From: Ectocarpus siliculosus
Lineage: Eukaryota > Sar > Phaeophyceae > Ectocarpales > Ectocarpaceae
Direction: 5' to 3'
Assembly: GCA_000310025.1 (NCBI GenBank)
Contig: FN649732.1
Coordinates: forward strand, 358,169-422,168
Length of the DNA stretch: 64,000 nucleotides
Every line of letters begins with the position of its first letter. The stretch's first letter is position 1. The notes under the pieces were generated by a model, which did not search any database, was not told where the DNA came from, and worked only from the letters and a program-made list of their open reading frames with translations. Below are positions 22,801 through 34,100 of the stretch, in pieces. The translations under genes and the position numbers were made by a program.

Positions 22801-25800
22801 TCTTCCAGAACGTCTTCGTCCGCCTAAACGCCGGGAGAACGTCGCAGAACGTGTTGGCGGATGGATGGGAAGGTTCGAGTGAGTGAGATCGCGTTGTCGA
22901 AGCTTCGGGCATCTACCTTCGGTTGCCAACTGACCCTCTCGTATAAGCTAGCCTGTAGCCACGGGAATCGACTGGTCAAGTGTTTGATCAGTACGGACAG
23001 ATGAAGGTACGGCGTAGAGAGAGATCGGAAAGCTTCTGAAAGTGAAGACAACAACAACAACAACAACGTGAAAGTGGAAAGACCACGGACAGGTGGACGG
23101 GTGGATACACTTATGGCACAGGCAAAACGCAAACGTACAAAACCAAAACTGGGCATATCAGAAGGCAAAGCCCGGGATGGGGAGGTGTAGGGCGCTGAGT
23201 TGTGGCAAGAAGAGGGCATGTATTGGACATTCGTGGAACAAACAGGGGCAGGGTTGGCAAGGCACAGGAAACAAAAACGACACTAACATCAAACAAGAGA
23301 GGCGCGTCGGCAAAATAGCATTCTGTTGCGGCGTGCGAGCGCCGTTCCTCCTCACGGGCAGTACGGCAACAAAAACACGAGAAAACTTAAAGTGTGGGTA
23401 CAATGCTATTGATGCCGGCCGAGGCACAGAGATGGCGAAAAAAAGGTTTAGAATCATGCCACACCACGAAGGTTGAAGTGGGGCATGCGTCGTTCGTATC
23501 AACACCAAAAAGGGCATGCCGCAAATCACGAAAGGTCGGAACGAAATATGTAGATACCGTAAGGTTGCGAGTCATCGCACAGGGGTGTGAGCGATTTTCA
23601 AAGCGTAATTTCTCCATCATCAGGAGGGTACCACTGTCGAAAAGGGCGGTTTTGGAAATATCTCATCGAGAGCTTTCCTGACAAGTATCAGTTGGCGCTC
23701 GCACCCTCCTGGTTGTGGAGAAATTGCGATTTGAAAATCAACCGCACCCCTGTGCGCTGCCTCGCAACCTTACGGTACCTGGAATGGGGAAAACAACGTT
23801 GGTTACACCACCAATCTTACGCAAAACAGGACTTTGGTGGAGTGAATTGAATCAAACCGTCCAAGGAAAATTTAGAGGTCAACACTTAAGCGGTGACGGG
23901 GAAAATGGGTTGAACCGGGCGGGAGGGCAGGGCTGGAAGACGCAGTGACGACCACGTGCTGATGAACGCGACAAGTTCTCCCTGCCGCACACGAAAGGGG
24001 GGAGTCGAGCGAGTCGTCTCTCTACCCTCAACCAAAACCTTCTGATCGCAAAAACCAAAAACGAAGATGACAGCGACATCCATTAACACCAGCATCACCA
24101 CCACCACCACCACCACCAAAAACAACACAACGACAACAACAACAACAACAGCGGCGACCGCAACGAGAACAGAGAAGAACCCAGGCGGCCACCGCCTATC
24201 ACGTGACTCGCCTGCGCGTCTCGCTGGTCGCCCGCGGGGTCGAGAGGCATGCCGAACTCGATCCCTGCCGCCGTGAGCCGCTTCCTTAGACGCCGCGTGG
24301 AGCGGGTCATGAGAGCCGCTGGGACTAGTCTGCGACGCCTGCGCGCCCGCCACAAGACGAAAAAAAAAAAACTAAATCAAACCAATTGTTGAATCTTGGT
24401 CGTGAGAGGCGAAACCAATGTCTATGTTTAGTCGCGTTCTCTTTAGAAGGCTGCCAGACATGCAACATATTTGAGTAATTTTTTAAGACATGACACCATA
24501 AAAGATGATGATTTACCTTCACCTTTACAAACGAAATTATAAAAAACCATTTTGGATCAACACTTTTTTTTGTAGAATTAAATGCCCTTTTGACACAACA
24601 TTGAAAGAAGGAGCGGGTTATCCCCGGCTTCCCCGACAAGGGCGAGCAGCGGCTTCCGCGTTGTGCACGTGAGGCAAGGCGCTTTCGAACTTCTGTTGTC
24701 AGCAGGCGGTACCCGGGGAAAAAAAAGCCCTCCACGCCTTTGCCTTCGTTGGCTCTAGGAGGTAACGAGACTCGAAGGGGCGGCGGCGTAGGGGGGGGTT
24801 TCGTGCAGTTTGTCTCTGATCCGTGCGATACCCAAACCAGAAACTTTCGCACGCGCGGTGGCAGGCTTCATTCAACATGGAACGCGCCGAGGCTTCAAAC
24901 TAGAGCGTCTTATTTTGGCCGAGGGTCGTTTCTTTTTTTGGTCCACTGGGTACCCCATAGGCGATTGTACAGGTTTTAGCGAGACAAAAGAGATTGTAGT
25001 GTACGCTTCTTGGCTGAGCACCTGTTGTCCTGGCCACCAAATTCTTCGACTTTTGTTATTGACGCTCTAAGTTCTTAAATAACGTAAAGAGTAAGTCTCG
25101 GGTGGTGACGCGTTCTGTACACACGCCAAACTTCACACGACGCAGCAGCGCGTGACACGAAGAGACATACCGCACGAACTTCACGACAACATTCGTACGC
25201 GCTCACCGGGTCCCGTCGTCTTCAGCCCCTCCTCGCTCCCGCACGAGCGTCCACACTACCGTGTACAGGGGGCACTGCAGATAGAACCCTTCTCCCTCCC
25301 CCTCCCCCTCGGCGGCAGCGGCGGCGGCGGCGGCGCCCCCTCGTCCTCCTCTTGCCCCTTCCCCGCCGCCGCGGTTCCTCGAGATGAGGCCGTAGTAGAG
25401 GCTGCCGAACGCCTGCTCCCAGTCTCTTCGACGCGACCAAAAGAAAGAAGTCCACCTAGATGGAAAAAATAGCAGTATTGACAACAGGGTCGTGCGCGGT
25501 TGGGGCGTGTGCTCACAGGTTTGCTTGCCTAAAGCCACCCTTCGATGATTGCCCACGAATCGTCCCTTTGGAGACGGAACGCCTGTCGAAACGTACCTAC
25601 GCTAGGAACCTACAAGCACACACGATTTCGGCGGGGGTCGTTGTCCAGGATTGGTAAAAGCGGGAAATAGCGTGAGGTGGGTACGGGAGGGAGGGCCTGG
25701 TTGTGGGGTCATCTCGCCCCACTGCTCCACTCGACATCTCACAAAACGTACCAACAACGGCACCTGCCACTCGCGGCGGCGCACGCTTGTCCCCGGCCGG

Positions 25801-26211
25801 TCAATCTCGTCGGCACACAAGATTCGCCAAACAAACAATAACGAAAGTTCCCCACGCCGCCGCTTGGCACAATTAAGTACGTACACTTCTTCTTGGTACC
25901 TCTCGTGCCAACTTCGGAGCACAAAAAACATTCCACAAAAAAAAACACGGCTAGACGTCCTTCGTGCCATCCATCGTCTGACGGCGAGGTCCTTACTGAG
26001 ACGTGCGTACCCGCTGGCGGCGCTGCCTCCAGGCCGGGCCCCGCTGTCCTGTGCCTTCGTCGCGTGCGCCGGGCTCTTGGCGACCCTCGATTGTGCCGCT
26101 TTCTGCGCTGCCAAGGCCTCCTGGGGCAGAGGCGTCGCCGGGTGCTCCCAGTACAGCGTCGCCTTTCTCCACTTCTCCATTGCCTCATCTTCCTTTCTCT
26201 CAGACGCCGCT

Positions 26212-26242
<31 letters not shown>

Positions 26243-27843
26243 CGATCGCTACCGCTGTCCCCGCCGTCCCGTCGTTCGCCCCTGCTTCATGTCTATCGCG
26301 CCCGCGCTCGCCAAGGGTTTCCGCAAGCCGCGCACGCCTTCCTCCAACGCTGCCGCCGCCGGCGACGCCCGAAGACCACCCCTGCTCCTTCTCGCTGTCG
26401 CCTTCCCCCCCGTTGCCGCCGCCACGCCCAAGCCCTTGACGGGGGTCGCCTCCATCTTCGGAGCGGTTTCGCATCCCCACTGACCCCGCGGCGAACGCCC
26501 GGAGCGCGCGGGACTCCAGGTGTCCCGGCAGACTCCCGATCCCGCGGGGCACCGCCACGCCCGGCGCCATCTCAAACCTTACCCGGGTGCGCAGGGGGAG
26601 GTCAGGCGGTGGCGGCGGCGACGATGAAAGGGGGTTGTCAGGGGCCTCGTCGGTCAGCCTCGTGCCGTCGGACACGGGTGCGTCTTGTCGTTGTTGTTGT
26701 TGCTGTTGGCCTCTTCCTAAGGGGTGCCAGCAGCCGAACTCCCAGCGCGGCTCGCCGGCTCTCCCCGCCGCTGCCCCAGCCTGTCGGGTCTCGGCCTGCT
26801 TCTCCTCCGCTCGGGGTGGGAACGGGCTTCGCGACGGCGCCGTGGCGCTTCGGCGAAGTCCCTGGGGAAGGGCGTTGAATAGGTGGGGAGGGCAAGGGAA
26901 TAAACGCTTGGGGTCATGCGTACGTACTTGGTTGATGTGGGGTACACTCGTGTCCCTGGGGAAGGGCGTTGAATAGGCGGGGAGGGCAAAGGAATACACG
27001 CTTGGGGTCATGCGTACGTACTTGGTTGATGTGGGGTACACTCGTGAGTGGAGTGAAAGAGGTCAGCATGCAACAGATCTCGCGTAGATGAGCATGTTGT
27101 GTCTTTTTGGCTACTAATGTCTACAAATATGAACTACACGCCGTCAGCTGTCAGATATGCACCGGCGGGGTGGTTCCACAGGCAAGGTTGAAGTAAGAGG
27201 ACAAGGTCTTGCGGGAGAATAACGTAGATTTCTTGACTATACCCGCACGCACATTTGTACACCCGCCTCCACGATTTCCTCATCGCCCCTCGTTGACGCA
27301 AGACAGCAAAAATCGCACGTCTCTAGCCTCACGCGTACGTACCTCCCGCCCTCCCTCCGGAAACCCCATGCGTGTCTCCGGCACCCGAAAGTTCGACAGC
27401 TTCTCCAGGTTTATCGCCATCCAGTCCTCTGTCGATGTCTGGCCGACACCCGCTCCCCTAGCGGCCACCCCGCAACGCTCTTCGTCCCTGCTGCTGGCCG
27501 CCGGTTGCCTACCCCGCATGCCGCCCAGCATTCCGGACAGGGAGGACGCGACTGGCTTGCCCCCCTCGGCCCTAGCGCCGGTTGCAGCGGCGACTGACAG
27601 TCTGCTTCTCCCGCTGTTGCTCCCTCCGCCGCCGATTGAGGACTGCGGAGAGCAAGAAGAGGCGCCGGACATGACCATGTCGAACAAAGAAGCGCCGCCG
27701 CCGCCGCCGGTGCTTGCACCGAATGATGATCTTCCTGGATTCGCGTGAAGGTGAAAAGATGCCACGCCTGCCTCGTTGCCACCGTCGCCAACAAGGCGCT
27801 CAGCGCCGTCCGCACGGCCGATCCCCACCCCCGCCGCCGCCGC

Positions 27844-27877
<34 letters not shown>

Positions 27878-29274
27878 CCACTGGCGACGACGACACCGTT
27901 TCCGCTCGCGCTTCCGGCGGAGTTGCACAGACCCGGGAGGCCTGCTCCCGCGGAGTCGCCGTCCTTCTCCTTAGCGGGGGACGGGGCGAGGGGGTGTCGG
28001 GACTCTTCGATGATGCCATCGATTAGCCCGAGAGGGTGCCTCTGCGGAGGCGTTACGTGTTGGCGGTCGGGGCGTGACGAGCACGTCGTACCGTCTTCGT
28101 TGGCAGGCCTACGAGGGGAAAGCGCGGGTGCGGGGGGCGGGGGCATGCACCATGTGGTTCGAGGAATTGAAGAGAGAAGCAGCGCGCGTCTACCTGTGTT
28201 CAGATTGCATCACGCAACGCTTTCTACCAGAATGGCGCACGTGGACAAAGAAACATCACAAAAGCACCCTTGTTCAATGCCGTGTGGCTACAATACGAAG
28301 AGTAAGAATTCGAGCGTTTGCCGCGGCGCCCAGACGATATTGCCTACACTATTATCGTTCGCAAAAGCAAACAGTGGTACGCCGCACTTGTCTTACCCGG
28401 AAATGGCGGGGAAGAGAAATTCACAAGCATCACCACCAAATCTCCCACTGCTGCTCTCATAGACTTAGCGTGTTGGGAACTGCCCTGCCGAACGCTTCCT
28501 GCTACTACCAGACTATTCAGCCCTCACATATATATGTTGGCAGACGTATCCAAACTGATCACGTTCCACCGTCATCTCTCCATGACGGGAAGCCTGTACA
28601 TGTAAATAGATTTCCGCGTGGCTCTACAGATCGCCGTCATTTTTGCCACCAAAGATCACTTACCCTCTCGCACAGGTGATGCTGGGAGGTGAGGATGCAG
28701 ACCTCTTCAGCGGCTCTTTCCCCCCGAGCTCTCCTCCTGCCCCTGCCCCTGCGCTACTTGCTACCCCTCCTCCTCTGCTGTCGCGAAAGGAGGCCGCCCC
28801 TGCCCCTGCACTACTTGCTACCCCTCCTCCTCTGCTGTCGCGAAAGGAGGCCGCTCCTGGCGCATCGGCGCCGCTCCGTCCAGCAGCAGTGCTCGGGGAT
28901 CTGCACGCAGCACTCTGAGCGCCATCACGAGCTGTTGTCGACGACGAGGGCAACGGTACCGACGACGAAAGCTTGGCGCGCTTGCGCTGCTCCTTCTGCA
29001 TCCTCTGCTGCTGCTTGAGCTCCATGGGTCGCAACCGGCGCTTGGTACTGCTTCCGCCGCTGATCCTACCGGTCGCGTTTCCAGCACCCGTTGCTGTCTT
29101 CTGCTGTCCTTGCTGCTGGTCATTCTTGCTGCTCTCGCTGGACATAAGTCCTGCTGCCAATCGAGAACCGGCGGCGCCGTTTTCTGTTGCCCTGCTCAAC
29201 GGTGCCGGGTGTCGCTGCCGCTGGACATGCTTCGGATCGTCATCGAAGGCCATTGTCGTTGTTGTGGCATCCAT
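16829..29274 (-). CDS. DONSON: DONSON-family replication fork protein (~1,225 aa, 8 or 9 exons)
   Basis: Minus-strand exons: 29274-28664, 28108-27343, 26861-26011, 25455-25207, 24338-24212, 22449-22276, 20558-20355, 17524-16829. They sum to 3,678 nt in frame (1,225 aa). Blocks matching vertebrate DONSON appear in order: LRTRVRFEM (~550), WRKATLYWEHPATPLP (~690), DWEQAFGSLYYGL and CPLYTVVWTL (exon 4), LVPAALMTRSTRRLRKRL followed by AAGIEFGMPL (exon 5), GKLSLLTFRGHMAVHGLFDF (exon 6/7 junction), DVPLLLSREPFLNASLK (exon 7), LELVGHVLPSALADLALAM (start of exon 8) and VVFDV near the end. DONSON helps load GINS/CDC45 to make the CMG helicase and protects stalled forks in the nucleus. The N-terminal ~450 residues are long, low-complexity and lineage-specific. 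A possible extra exon at 18788-18724, spliced from an alternative donor at 20351, adds GTRHFPL-type sequence that fits the family. Exon 5 may use a GC donor. The human protein is about half this length. Confidence 0.75.
17601..18419. other. False gap: 100 N flanked by corrupted duplicate sequence
   Basis: N occupies 18040-18139. The left flank (17601-18039) is a corrupted copy of 18420-18858: both pass through CACAGGGAT...CCCC, TACCACAA/TACTACAA, ACATA and CACGAGAG in the same order. The right flank (18140-18419) is a corrupted copy of about 17317-17600 (GGTTCCCCCCGGCCG, GGGCAAAGTTGGGGGGGGCCGAAGG versus the clean GGCAAGGTCGGCGAGGGCCGAAGG). Each flank starts at a poly(C) run, beyond which bases blur into homopolymers. 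The clean parts appear to join directly at the poly(C) tract, so this ~819-bp block is an assembly artefact, next to the last DONSON exon. Confidence 0.88.
19500..19727 (-). mobile_element. tRNA-derived SINE copy (minus strand)
   Basis: Read on the minus strand, it begins GCCGGTCACCCCGGTGGTCTAGGTGGTATCC, with an A box-like TGGTCTAGGTGG and a B box-like GGCTTCAAATCCC about 45 bases later. The anticodon arm does not pair properly and the acceptor stem is absent, so it is not a functional tRNA. The 3' body ends in a ...TAAAAAT... stretch followed by ACCGCAGGAGG. The same head and tail recur at 37371-37613. It lies in a DONSON intron. Confidence 0.65.
20622..20906 (-). repeat. Dispersed repeat, inverted copy of 8609-8895
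   Basis: This is the reverse-orientation partner of the repeat at 8609-8895, with several short indels. It ends in a GGGGGGG tract equivalent to the poly(C) end of the other copy. It lies in a DONSON intron immediately upstream of exon 7 (minus-strand sense). Confidence 0.8.
23093..23260. repeat. Dispersed repeat, copy 1 (second copy at 55576-55735)
   Basis: Shared blocks with the 55-kb copy include TATGGCACAGG/CATGGCACAGG, ATATCAGAAGGCAAA, GGGATGGAG/GGGATGGGGAGG, TAGGGCGCTG and ACATTCGTGGAACA. Orientation is the same and the class is unknown. It lies in a DONSON intron. Confidence 0.75.
23555..23777. mobile_element. MITE, ~223 bp with ~60-bp terminal inverted repeats (family copy B)
   Basis: The left end is TACCGTAAGGTTGCGAG and the right end is its exact reverse complement CTCGCAACCTTACGGTA. 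The arms continue inward through ACAGGGGTG, GATTTTCAAAGCG and AATTTCTCC. Length, outer TACCGTA terminus and inner motif match copy A at 12323. It lies in a DONSON intron. Confidence 0.85.
26860..27047. repeat. 94-bp tandem duplication spanning a DONSON splice acceptor
   Basis: Two copies of a 94-bp unit start at 26860 and 26954 (both CCCTGGGGAAGGGCGTTGAAT) and differ at only a few bases. On the minus strand the proximal unit supplies the acceptor CTTCCCCAG of DONSON exon 3 (exon starts at 26861). The distal unit carries the same acceptor sequence 94 bases upstream, which would shift frame if used. Confidence 0.9.
28742..28855 (-). repeat. 57-bp in-frame tandem duplication in DONSON exon 1
   Basis: Two nearly identical 57-bp units encode two copies of the 19-residue block GAASFRDSRGGGVASSAGA in the disordered N-terminal part of the DONSON-like protein. 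The length is a multiple of three, so the frame is kept. The near identity suggests a recent event. Confidence 0.85.
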
Positions 29275-31148
29275 GTGTGTGCGCGTCGCCCCCTCTCGCC
29301 CTTGCGCGTGTTCAACTCACACGAAAGCGAGAGTTTCAATCGACAGATGGAGCGATCGATTGTCTTTATTGCCTGCAAATATCAACCCCTCTCCTGCACT
29401 ACCCTGTCTCTCTCCGTCTCTCTCTGCCTCTCTTCTCTCGGTGCTTTGCGTTGGTCTGGTTGGTGGCGAAGTAGAAACTCAAATTCAAAAATATTGTTGT
29501 GTACCCGGCGGCCGAAATGATTTACCGGAGCCCCCGCTCCGGCTCGAGTTTGGTTCGGTGGGTTTGTTTGGTGCTCTCTCCTCTCACCCATTAGCAGCCG
29601 CGGTGGAGGAAAACTAGCTCGTGAAAGGTACGGTGAATGCATGTGACCAACTCCCGTGTTCGTGTGCACCCGCGCAGCCGGAACGTAGAGGTCTTCGTGC
29701 TTTCGCCGGCGTGACTAATGTAATGTTTTTTTTTTTTTGCCCCTGTGGTGTGATCACATGTTCTTTGATTCAGGCAAGAGGCGGGCTGCAGGTTCAACAG
29801 TACCTTCAACCTTCTCTATCATGGAGTATTGAAAAGTCGAGCGTTCTGTGCTCTTTGTCCAGAACAGCTGCCACGACGATACTTGTGAATATGCCAGACA
29901 AGCATGGAGACGCTACTGTTGTTATTATTAACCCGTGGTTTGCACAAGATATCACCTCCCGTTGGAACGATTTTTCCAAAGCTCGCTTACTCTGCAGCAA
30001 ACAAAGCAATGACGGTGAGATATTAGCCGCGATCGGAACTGTCTCATAGAGCTTTCCAAGAACATTTTCATTTCTTGTTAGCATTCTCTTCGTCGTGGAG
30101 CAATCGAGCTGTGAATCTGTTCCGGGGTGATATCTTGTGCGACCGACGGTGTTGTGTACCTGTATGCACGATAGGGCATCACACCCAAGATATAGTGCGA
30201 ACTTCCATACAGGACACGACACGCGGTTGTGGCTTGATTTACGGCTCAGTAACGACCCATAGAGTCACGGTCACCTCATATCAGGTACATCACAGGGTGA
30301 CACAACATAGCACACCCTCTCCTGAAGGTAAAATCTACCACTCAAAAATAGAAGTCGGGCAAAGGACGCAGCAGCAGCCGCCGCCGCCACCACCACCACC
30401 ACCACACCCACGCCTGGTGGCTGCCATTTTTTTTCTTTTCGAACCAGACTGAGAGTCCCGCGCCAAAAACGGCGCGTTGGTTTCTGGAAACGGAATCGCA
30501 CAGATCCGTGGGGACGCTCCTTCCCGCAAGTCTAGCTCGGACTGGTGTGCAAGCCTCACACATATCCATGCAGCAGAGCGAGCTCGGCACATACACACCA
30601 AAAGCAGGACACTACTGTCGTCCACCTCCTGCGCCCCGACTATCGGTAGCGAAAGCGTGTTGGCGTTTTTTCTCCCGCCGTGAGATTGGTGTCTTTTCAT
30701 TGGTCAGCAGGTTACCCGCGGTCGATGCTAGCGCAAGAAGCACCCACACAACAGATACAAAATACTTGAGCTAGCAGTTGGCAGCGTCGACAAATCTCCG
30801 AAGCCATGGCCACCCCGCTATCGGCACCATTCGGCAGTCACTCGTGTTTCCGACATGATGGCGAGAAATAAAAATTTTGTGAATATCGCACACTCGTGAG
30901 AGGCGAAACGGTTCGCTATATAGGTCAGCCCGTACACTTCTCCGTGCTTCCTCGCGAGCAAGAAGAGCCCAACACACCGTCCACGCACAGATTCAAACCT
31001 CCTCCAACCCTCCTGAGCCAACGACGAAAACACCTTACATTCCTTGCCCACCGGTGTGCCCCCCTCTCCCCCCCTCGGCGTGTTCATCATCAGGCGTATT
31101 GCTGGCAGGCACAAGGGACGCATTGTTTTTTTCGTTGTTTCCGATGAT
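29275..31148. promoter_or_regulatory. Shared upstream region of DONSON and RecQ helicase genes
   Basis: This 1,874-bp interval lies between the start codons of the divergent DONSON-like (minus) and RECQL5-like (plus) genes, so both promoters and 5' UTRs lie here. It contains a degenerate MITE copy at about 29930-30151, a CCACCACC-type simple repeat near 30380-30420 and a pyrimidine-rich stretch near 29395-29440. No core promoter element could be assigned with confidence. An undetected 5' non-coding exon of either gene is possible. Confidence 0.5.
29930..30151. mobile_element. Degenerate MITE copy of the ~220-bp family (copy C)
   Basis: The left arm GCACAAGATATCACC is mirrored by GGTGATATCTTGTGC on the right. 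The inner GATTTTTCCAAAGCTCG pairs imperfectly with CGAGCTGTGAATC. Total length is about 222 bp as in the better copies, with several substitutions in each arm. It lies between the DONSON and RecQ genes. Confidence 0.7.
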
Positions 31149-34100
31149 ATGGCGCACCGGGGAGGCGTCGCCGACGTGTTGTGGGAGGCCCGGCGGGAGA
31201 AGCTGCTGCGGGCGCTGCGCGACGTGTTCGGGCACCAAGGCTTCCGCGGGAAACAAGAGGTTTCGAGGGCTGCGTTCCGATGACATGACTAAACTCGAGA
31301 GATGTTTTTTTTTTCTGTTTGTAGACGGCGAGTACATGCCAGGTACGATCGAGCCAATCAGGATCAACTCTCTCGTACCAGAGGCCTCGGCAGGCGGACA
31401 GTTCTCCGAATCACCTTGACGAGTACCCTTCCTCGCCGTAGAGACGAGCCTTCCGGCTCAAAAAGGACCACGCCTCATGACATTTTTTTTTTTTTTTGGT
31501 GCTTCCAGGAAGCAATGCGAGAAGTCTCGAGCGGCCACGACGCCCTGGTGGTGATGCCGACCGGGGGCGGGAAGTCGCTGTGCTATCAACTGCCGGCGGT
31601 CGTCGCCGACGGTGTTTGCGTCGTCATCAGCCCGCTCATCGCTCTCACGGAGGACCAGGTACTTGAGTGCCGCCGATCCGATCCCCGAGCAACAGCCTTG
31701 ACAGTGTTTTTCCAGTTGAGTAAACATATTAGATAAGGCATGTAATCGGGGAAGTTGAGTTAGGGTTAGGGTTAGGGAATACGGTCTGCGTCCCCCCTCC
31801 CTGTTCTATTTTCCTCATAAAACTTAATTTCTCTCGCGAGGGCGGTCCTTCCCCCGGGGTGGGTTTACTCGCTTGGTATTTTGTCGTCGTGGAGGAGCTG
31901 TTGTCTCAGAAGGTGGTTCGTAGAGCGCGGAAGCTACTGTAGGCCAAATACAAAGTACGAGAACCCTATTTTTTTTTTCGTTGCTTCGCGTCCGGGTGTA
32001 CTCCCGGCTCCATCTGTTTTGTACGTCTGCACACCTTGCGCTGTTGGTGGTGGTGGTGGTGGTGGTGGTGGTGGCACGCCGTGTTTCTTTCGCCGACAAG
32101 TAGAAAGCTCCTGGGCCAGCAAGAGCCCTGTTGATGCTGTTGCTGTTGGTGCTGCTGACACGCCGTCTTTTGCCGACAAGTCGAAAGCTCCTGGGTCTGC
32201 GCGAGAACCGCAGGCAGCACCATGGAAACCTTGGTCGTACGCCTACCAAAGGGAAGCAACGCGCGCTGTAATGGTCGTCATTTTGAGTTTTGCGAAGTCG
32301 AATCGTTGACGACGACATCGACGACTGGCGGCAGAGTCATCGTACTCCCCGCGCCTCCCACCTTCACTCTCGCCTTCGCAGCTCCGGGGTTTGTACGAGA
32401 AGGGTGTGGAGGCGGCGTCGCTCACGTCCTCCTCCGCTTCCCGATCGCGCGCGGCCGCGGTGATGGACGACATTCTTGCTTACGGCGGCGGCAGCGGCAG
32501 CGGCCACAGCACGAAAGAGGGGGTGACATCAGAGAAAGGAGGTGGGGGGGGGCATTCGGATGCTATTTGTCACACCGGGGTATCGTGTGGTAGAGCACAG
32601 GCAAAGGACTGAGGAGGTGGTGGTGCTCATTTGGTTGCTCTCGTGTGCGTGCGTGGACGACGACCTGTGCCGTTGTACCCGCCGAGAATGGTCTAGTGCT
32701 TTCGAGCTTCGAAGTATGCCCCCTCGCCGTATTGAGTCGATATTGGTGGTTTTGAAAAGCCTCAACTATTGTTGTCGAGATATGGAACTGCACAGTTCGT
32801 TCAGGGGGAGGCGGTGTGTCTCTTTGAATCTCGTACTAGTAGTTCCTGCATCACGAAGTGTTTTTTATTCTACGCAGCAGACCCAGGCCACTACCGCCAT
32901 CGTTGCTCAGAGGTGGACAGTGTTCGGGAATATCCACCAACGGTCCATCGCTTCTTGGCCTGTCCATGGCAACCACTGTGACTACACGAAATCCCTCTGG
33001 GAACGCTTGCGGCCGTGGTCGCGAACGCCGCCGTCGAGAGGACGGGCGTAACACGTGTGGGTGTTGTCGTCATCGGCGGTGGCAGTGTGCAAGGCGAGGG
33101 GGTAACGTCGACCGGATCAATCTTGTTGAGGCGACCAGGAGGAGAAAGCGGTCTCCGTGCTCGGCTGTGCTTTACGCGCAATCGCAACGGGTTGCTCGCC
33201 GTGAAGGGGGGGGGGGGGGTGGTGGTGTGTGTAATGCACGAGGCCCCCGGGCTATGAGCTACGCTTGCGGTGGTTACCGTCTTGTGCTTCGCCACCTACG
33301 AATCACATGAAGTCGATGTTGGCAACGCACGACGCCGTTCGGGTGGATGCTTGTTGTCACGACATGCCCGTGGGTCGTTGATGTGTTCTGGAACTCCCCC
33401 CTCCTCACACAGGCCCTAACAGTCGTGCGGACGGAGCGCGCGCCGCACCGAAGATCAAGCTGCTGTACGTCACGCCGGAAAAGCTCGCCAAGGGCGGCGA
33501 GCTTACCACGGCTCTCGCGGGACTGGCGAAGAGGTGCGGAGGGTAGCGGTGGAACCATCGCCGGGAGATGGAGGTCTGTCGGTCTCGCCTCTGTCCGTTC
33601 GCCATTCAACAGAAGCATTCGGCGCTCGTTTCCACCCACTCGCTATTGCGTAGTACTCCGGAATTGTCGCAGAATTTTGGTCCAGTTTTTCTCTTTGGCT
33701 GCCGACGGATGCACGATGTTTTTTTCTTATTTTTTTTTTAATCACAGATTCGCGTGAAGAGACAACAGAGTATCTGGCGCTTGTTTTCCTCCCTCCCTGG
33801 ACAAATACCAAGGGGATTGATCAGCCTCCTTTGCGGTGGATGATGATCCAGGCTGTGGCATTTCTACAAAGAATGCGGCCAACACAGACAACATTTCTCT
33901 CCTGTACACAATGTAGGCATCTCTCCTTAGAAATACCGACGGGTTGATGTGACAAGACAACAGCGTGTCTGGCGCTTGTTGATCCATTGCGGAAACCATG
34001 CGCCGAGAGTCATCCTGGTATGTGCAGAGCTTCTCTGAGCTGTTGTCGAACTCACCTTCAGAGGCAAACGGTTTTATAGAGCTCGTGTTTCTCGCGGACC

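Noticed and set aside
26003-26878. Long plus-strand open frame (291 aa)
   Set aside because: It is antisense to DONSON exon 3. The minus-strand frame carries the conserved family blocks, and the plus frame is only Pro/Arg/Ser low-complexity text from GC-rich sequence.
27209-27748. Plus-strand open frame (179 aa)
   Set aside because: It is a shadow of DONSON exon 2 on the minus strand, where exon edges and phases fit.
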